A stretch of DNA of 64,000 nt from Apiospora phragmitis (lineage: Eukaryota > Ascomycota > Sordariomycetes > Amphisphaeriales > Apiosporaceae), in assembly GCA_038363925.1 (NCBI GenBank), contig JAQQWL010000011.1, positions 682,001 to 746,000 of the forward strand, given 5' to 3'. The position numbers and the translations under genes were made by a program. The first letter of the stretch is position 1, and the number at the start of each line of letters is the position of its first letter. Shown here one piece after another: positions 59,896 to 64,000 of this stretch. The notes below the pieces were generated by a model that saw only the letters and a program-made list of their open reading frames with translations, searched no databases and had not been told where the DNA came from.

Positions 59896-60510
59896 CTACA
59901 TCACAGCCGTGCCGAGCATGGAGCCCTCCATGGCCATATTATCCATCGGAACCTCCATCTCTCCCCCACGCGTCTCCATACCGGTCATCCGGGCCTCCAT
60001 CGAGATCATTCGCTGCTCCATGTCGATTAACCGTTTCTCCATGCCGTCCATTCGCTGCTCCATTCGGTTGAAGCCTTGATTCAGGTCATGTCCGATGCGA
60101 TCCAGCTTATTTGTCAAGCTGCGTATGCTCTGGGCAATGGGCGTGTTCTCCTGTCCGGGCGGTGCAGCAGGGACCCTCGCCTCGTGGTTGTGTCGGTGTT
60201 CCTGCATGGCGAATCGCCACTGGTTGTTGAGATTCACTTCGCAGACCGCCTTGGCACGCCAGGGGCAGTCGACCTTGCGCGTTGAGGGATTCCGCTTCTT
60301 GGCCGTGCTGTTGTACTTGACGCCGCCCCGGTCGCATACCAGGTCGTAGCGCGTCGGCTTGCCATCGCGGTAGTTGCTGGCGCGCAGCTTGACGACGCCG
60401 TAGCCCTGGTCCTTGGCGACGCGCTGGACATTGGTCAGGAGGTCCTCGAAGGTGCGGTAAATGCCCTCGGGCGGCGGGGCGAGCTGGCCCAGCTCCGACG
60501 GGTTCGACAT
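59896..60510 (-). CDS. FAR1-type DNA-binding protein with heptad-repeat coiled coil
   Basis: From the ATG at 60510 (MSNPSELGQLAPPPEGIYRT) the frame runs 204 codons. The first half is a FAR1-type zinc-binding domain of the WRKY-GCM1 fold: TFEDLLTNVQRVAKDQGYGV, LVCDRGG, VDCPWRAKAVCEV and the terminal HRHNHEA, giving Cys-Cys-His-His. This domain is known from MULE-transposase-derived transcription factors. The second half is a regular heptad array (RMEQRMD, GMEKRLI, DMEQRMI, SMEARMT, GMETRGG, EMEVPMD), a probable coiled coil for dimerisation. No transposase core follows. The same frame stays open upstream to about 60924 with a Pro/Thr-rich stretch but no ATG, so an upstream exon may exist. Likely nuclear. 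Whether it is a domesticated gene is an inference. Confidence 0.72.
   Translation of the reverse strand: MSNPSELGQLAPPPEGIYRTFEDLLTNVQRVAKDQGYGVVKLRASNYRDGKPTRYDLVCDRGGVKYNSTAKKRNPSTRKVDCPWRAKAVCEVNLNNQWRFAMQEHRHNHEARVPAAPPGQENTPIAQSIRSLTNKLDRIGHDLNQGFNRMEQRMDGMEKRLIDMEQRMISMEARMTGMETRGGEMEVPMDNMAMEGSMLGTAVM
59911..60073 (-). repeat. Tandem heptad-coding repeat (21-bp periodicity)
   Basis: The 3' half of the FAR1-like gene consists of consecutive 21-bp units encoding M-E-x-R-M-x-x-like heptads. The period is exact in codons, although the bases have diverged. Confidence 0.6.
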
Positions 60511-61584
60511 GGGCGCGCCGGTGCGGGCCGATAGGGGTGTCGGCGTCGGCACCGGCACGGGCGTGTGTTGTATGCCGCTGCCGGAGGTATTGGGATTGCC
60601 GCCGTTGACGTTGGGGGTGCCGTTGGTCAGGGATGGCCGGACACGCCGCCTGGCACGGCGGGTGACGGCTGGAGGGGAGTTGAGAGCGAAATGGTGGCGA
60701 TTTAAGGGGAGATTAGGGGCGGGTGGAGAGAGAGAGAGAGAAAAGGGGAAGGAGAAAGGAGGAGAGAAATGGTGTGATGGAGAGGAGGAGGAGGATTGGT
60801 GAACGAGGCCACGAGGCCGTCGTTGGACGACGAGTCCCAACCTGATGGTGGTTGTCGCTGATTTGACTCGAAAAGCGTCGAGGCTATCGTTATTTTTTGT
60901 GTCGCCTGGCCGTAGTGCTGTCAATGATACGCGACTTTACGACGCGCGGAACCTCAAGTTTTCTGGGCTATACCGTGGGCGCCGTTGAGATTGTCAAGAT
61001 TGATACTGTGCCTTAGAAGCGATGAAGAATAGAGAAATGGGTTGAACAGGCTCGGCCGGCCAGGCAATTTGGCAAGGAACGGACCCCATGTATCACTGTG
61101 CACAGGCACGGGCCATCGTTCGATTATCCCTGGGAAGGGGCCAATCAGTGCATTAGGAGCTCCCTTCCACTGAAAGACTACATTGATACTCTAATAGCTG
61201 GTCTATCGCTTTCATACTTGGATAGGTAAACAGTTGATGCAGACTCAAAAGACATTTATATAAGGTCATTGCATTTTGTAATGATCATACATATTACTAC
61301 TTCATGAATTGCATGATTGTGCATTCATGATCAAAAGTCTGAGGGGCACTTGTACGGCCACTGCAGCTGGTGCACAATGAGAGGTGCTCTGTGGCTGAGG
61401 TGATTTGATTGGTGGCTCGCCCTTCCATTCAACAGCCGATTAGAGACAATCAGTTTACGACATCATCCGCTCGACATATCAATTGGATTTGTCTGCCCTG
61501 CACTGCTGAGCTACCTACCTCTTCGATTTTCCCTTTTATTGAAATTCCAATGCAGTAGATACTTACGAAAACGTTACGGTAGGC
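60511..61584. other. Divergent intergenic region
   Basis: Shared upstream region of the FAR1-like and 128-aa genes. The minus-strand frame remains open from 60511 to about 60924 and may include FAR1-gene coding sequence or leader. The remaining 650 bases show nothing. Confidence 0.4.
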
Positions 61585-62126
61585 ATGGCGACAAAACCAG
61601 ACCCAGTGGCCGAGGCCAAGTTCGTGAAGCAGGAAGTGCCGGCCAACGGTGAATGGAGCGAAGAGCAGCTTGAAGAAGGACTGAAGCAGCTAAAGTTGCT
61701 GCACATCAAGGTAGGGGAACTTGCTTAACGCTTGCCTGGCTGTTGGCTATCGCGCAACAATGTTGGACTTCTCGTGCTGACTTTGGTGCCTGTCCGCAGT
61801 GTCGAGAGCTTCGCACTTCCATGCCGCGCATGCTGGACCCCCTGTCAACGCAACACGCCAGTAGTATGTTGCCTTGCCCTCGTCGAGCCGTTAGTTGAAC
61901 AACCGATTTTGATTGTTACATGATTACAGACGAAGCGTTGGCCGTTTCCTTCAAAAAAGCTGTTGTTACCGCTTCCAGGGAGCTGTCCGACTTTCGAACC
62001 CTCTATCAGAGCAACGAAAGCAAAGAAGTGCTGGAACATGCGAACAAGAGTCGCGCAGCCGATCCCAAGAACATAAAACCCTGGCGGCCTAAGGACCACC
62101 CAGACTGGCTTGAACTGGATCGGTAA
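61585..62126 (+). CDS. Conserved-looking 128-aa protein of unknown function
   Basis: Three exons (61585-61710, 61800-61863, 61930-62126) with good GT-AG signals and matching phases give about 128 aa. The protein is helical and charged: MATKPDPVAEAKFVKQEVPA, WSEEQLEEGLKQLKLLHIK, CRELRTSMPRMLDPL, EALAVSFKKAVVTASRELSD, then an unusual end, KPWRPKDHPDWLELDR. No signal peptide or membrane segment. The pattern of short helices and a small size would suit a subunit of a nuclear complex, for example a Mediator-like subunit, but I have no motif to prove this and give no function. The donor of exon 2 could also be two bases earlier without much change. Confidence 0.7.
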
Positions 62127-63044
62127 CATGTACAACTCCATGCTGTTGCTACCACATGCCATGAGCGGGCGAAGATCTGCCATTGCACGAACGATTGTCA
62201 CGATATTTGCATTCAGGAACTGGCATAAGGAGTTACGGGTTCTACTTTTTGTTTTGATTATATCAATGAGGCAAATGTAACTTGGGTGTTGGGCGCTCAA
62301 GACCTAGGCCCGGGTAAGGCATGGTAACATCAACTACAGTTATGCTTGGCAGATGCCCATCCCCTTAGAAGGCACTGGCTGATGCATCACTCTAGCCAGA
62401 ACACATCTGACTAGATATAGAAAGAGTATGTATAAATTACATGGTCTTGCTGAAGAAGTAAATGCCAGCAGGACAAACAACCCCTTTGAAGCTGCGACGC
62501 CGACACCATCCACGATGACGAGACTGACAGCTGCGAGGCTGATTGATTGTCAGCTGCCAGCTGGCAACTAGATCTCTGTCACTCGGTGCCCGGAGTACAT
62601 CGATAGCAGCCAAGATTCGCAGACTACTACCTTAACAGACTGTTTACTGTCCAGAAAATGAATATAAGATAAGTTTAGATTGGAATGGACATACATAGAC
62701 TTTTGTGCATCTCTCTTCATGTCGTGTTGGAAGGATTTGATCTTGAGTTGCTGTTGGGTTGAGTCACTCGAGTGCTTAGGCGGGTAATGCTCGCTACTTG
62801 CTGCTGCCAAAAAGCACCGACCTGCAAACCCCACCACCTAGAATTCACAGAATTTAATTTTTGACCCCTCGCCTTCACTCTCCCAGGCAAAACCCACTTC
62901 AACGTAGTGAGTAGCGAGCCATTATCCTACCACGACCTGCCCCATCCTGCCCATCGCGGCTTTCTCACCTTTTGACATCACGTCCTCTGCGATCCCCAAC
63001 TACCGACCCGATTTTATTTTTGAGAAATCGGCAGGACTGCCAAC
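62127..63044. other. Intergenic region upstream of eIF3c
   Basis: No gene seen. It contains the leader of the eIF3c gene, with the start context CAACATG at 63041-63047. Confidence 0.5.
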
Positions 63045-64000
63045 ATGTCGAAATTCTTCGCCGGTGGCGACAGCTCCAGCGAGAGCAGCTCCGACGAGGA
63101 GGAGCTCTACTCCGAGGAGGAGGAAGAAAAGCCACAGGGAGAGGCCGAAGAGTCCTCCGAAGAAGACTCTGACGAGGATGAGGACGAATCCGAGGAAGAC
63201 TCGGATGACGAGGGTGCCGGCAAGACGGGTGCGTCCCGTTTCTTGCGCGGCGATTCCTCGGATAGCGAAGACTCCGACGAAGAGCGCGTAAAGACCGTCA
63301 AGAGCGCAAAGGACAAGCGCTTTGGTGAGCTCGAGGCCATCATCAAGGCCATCGACAATGGGCGCAAGATCAACGATTGGGGCTCCATTTCCAGCGGTAA
63401 GCACAGACTCAGTCACTCCCGCGCCGGTATTCATTCCCACTGATGGCCGACTAACATGGATGCGCAGAGTTCGACAAGTTGAACCGACAAGCACCCAAGA
63501 TTGGCGAGGGCAAGCAGATCCCCAAGATCTACATCAAGGTCCTGGTGGAGCTCGAGGACTTCATGAACGAGACGATCGCTAAGCAGAAGGTCACGCCCAA
63601 GAAGATGAACGCCACCAACGCCCGAGGTCTCAACGCAGTCAAGCAGAAGGTCAAGAAGATCACCAAGGACTACCAAACCCAGGTCGACAGCTTCCGCAAG
63701 GATGAGGATGCCTTCATGGAGTCGGAAGACGAGGTCCCCGAGCCCAAGGTCAAGAAGTCCAAGCCTACCGATCTCTACCTGGACGAGACCACAGCAGCAG
63801 AGGCCGCTAATGACGAAGGCTTCGCCGCTGTGGGCAAAGGCGGCAAGGTCCTCCAGTTCACCCCCGAAAGTATCCTGAAGCACTTGCGGGGTATCCTGGA
63901 GTCGAGAGGAAAGAAGAACACCGACAGACTGGAGCAAATCAAGATCATGGAGAAGCTCCTCGAAGTGGCAAACACCCCTTACCTGTCCCTGCGGGTGCTT
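63045..64000 (+). CDS. NIP1: Translation initiation factor eIF3 subunit C, 5' part
   Basis: Core subunit of eIF3, which recruits the 43S preinitiation complex and bridges eIF1 and eIF5 in the cytoplasm. The visible part is the N-terminus of an expected protein of more than 800 aa, cut by the window end. Exon 1 (63045-63396) starts [20 protein letters not shown], with the acidic Ser/Glu/Asp region typical of Nip1/eIF3c, then [20 protein letters not shown] and [30 protein letters not shown] intron (63397-63467) follows. Exon 2 reads [40 protein letters not shown] and [20 protein letters not shown] and runs off the edge in frame. No frame break. Confidence 0.95.

Noticed and set aside
1..64000. 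CRISPR arrays, rRNA genes, telomere repeats
   Set aside because: None of the expected repeat patterns are present. The window is an interior fungal chromosome segment.

Overview
The window is nuclear DNA of a filamentous ascomycete, most likely a Sordariomycete. The genes carry short spliceosomal introns (about 50-140 nt, GTAAGT-type donors, one GC-AG intron). The recognisable proteins are fungal: a Ste11-type MAPKKK with SAM, Ras-association and kinase domains, a DAL5-type permease, an Ecm33-like GPI protein, and DNA ligase I with the fungal N-terminal signature. Gene density is low, with about 15 well supported genes in 64 kb.

Layout. 1.1-2.3 kb (+) is a rhomboid-family protein. 4.2-5.8 kb (-) is a conserved Ser-rich protein of unknown function. 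About 10 kb of gene-free DNA follows, broken only by a truncated J-domain relic near 13.4 kb. 15.6-17.2 kb (+) is a SET-domain protein with a signal peptide and 17.8-19.7 kb (+) is the cytosolic phenylalanyl-tRNA synthetase alpha subunit. 19.7-32 kb is a decayed accessory stretch: a perfect 36-bp inverted-repeat pair 1 kb apart, a copia-type integrase relic, and several unrecognised coding-like pieces, mostly on the minus strand. 32.2-35.1 kb (-) is DNA ligase I. It is head to head with an HTD2-like dehydratase (35.8-37.3 kb, +). 38.4-41.2 kb (-) is the STE11 MAPKKK. A 6.8-kb gene-free gap separates it from a large leucine-rich-repeat protein (48.1-52.1 kb, +). Then come a small Cys-rich secreted protein (-), an MFS permease (+), an Ecm33-like GPI protein (+), a FAR1-type DNA-binding protein with a heptad coiled coil (-), a 128-aa conserved-looking protein (+), and the 5' part of eIF3c (+, runs off the end).

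The dominant oddity is a scatter of single-base frame disruptions inside otherwise well conserved genes: Ser-rich protein, SET protein, DNA ligase I, HTD2-like, STE11, LRR protein and two unnamed genes. The protein reads on cleanly in another frame each time and many sites are short homopolymers. For essential genes such as DNA ligase I this points to consensus errors in a long-read assembly rather than to pseudogenes. The HTD2-like gene is hit so densely that real decay is also possible. PheRS alpha, rhomboid, Ecm33-like and eIF3c read through without any break.

No operon-like novel system is evident. The items most worth following up are the inverted-repeat element at 20-21 kb, the secreted SET protein, the FAR1 heptad protein and the frameshift pattern.
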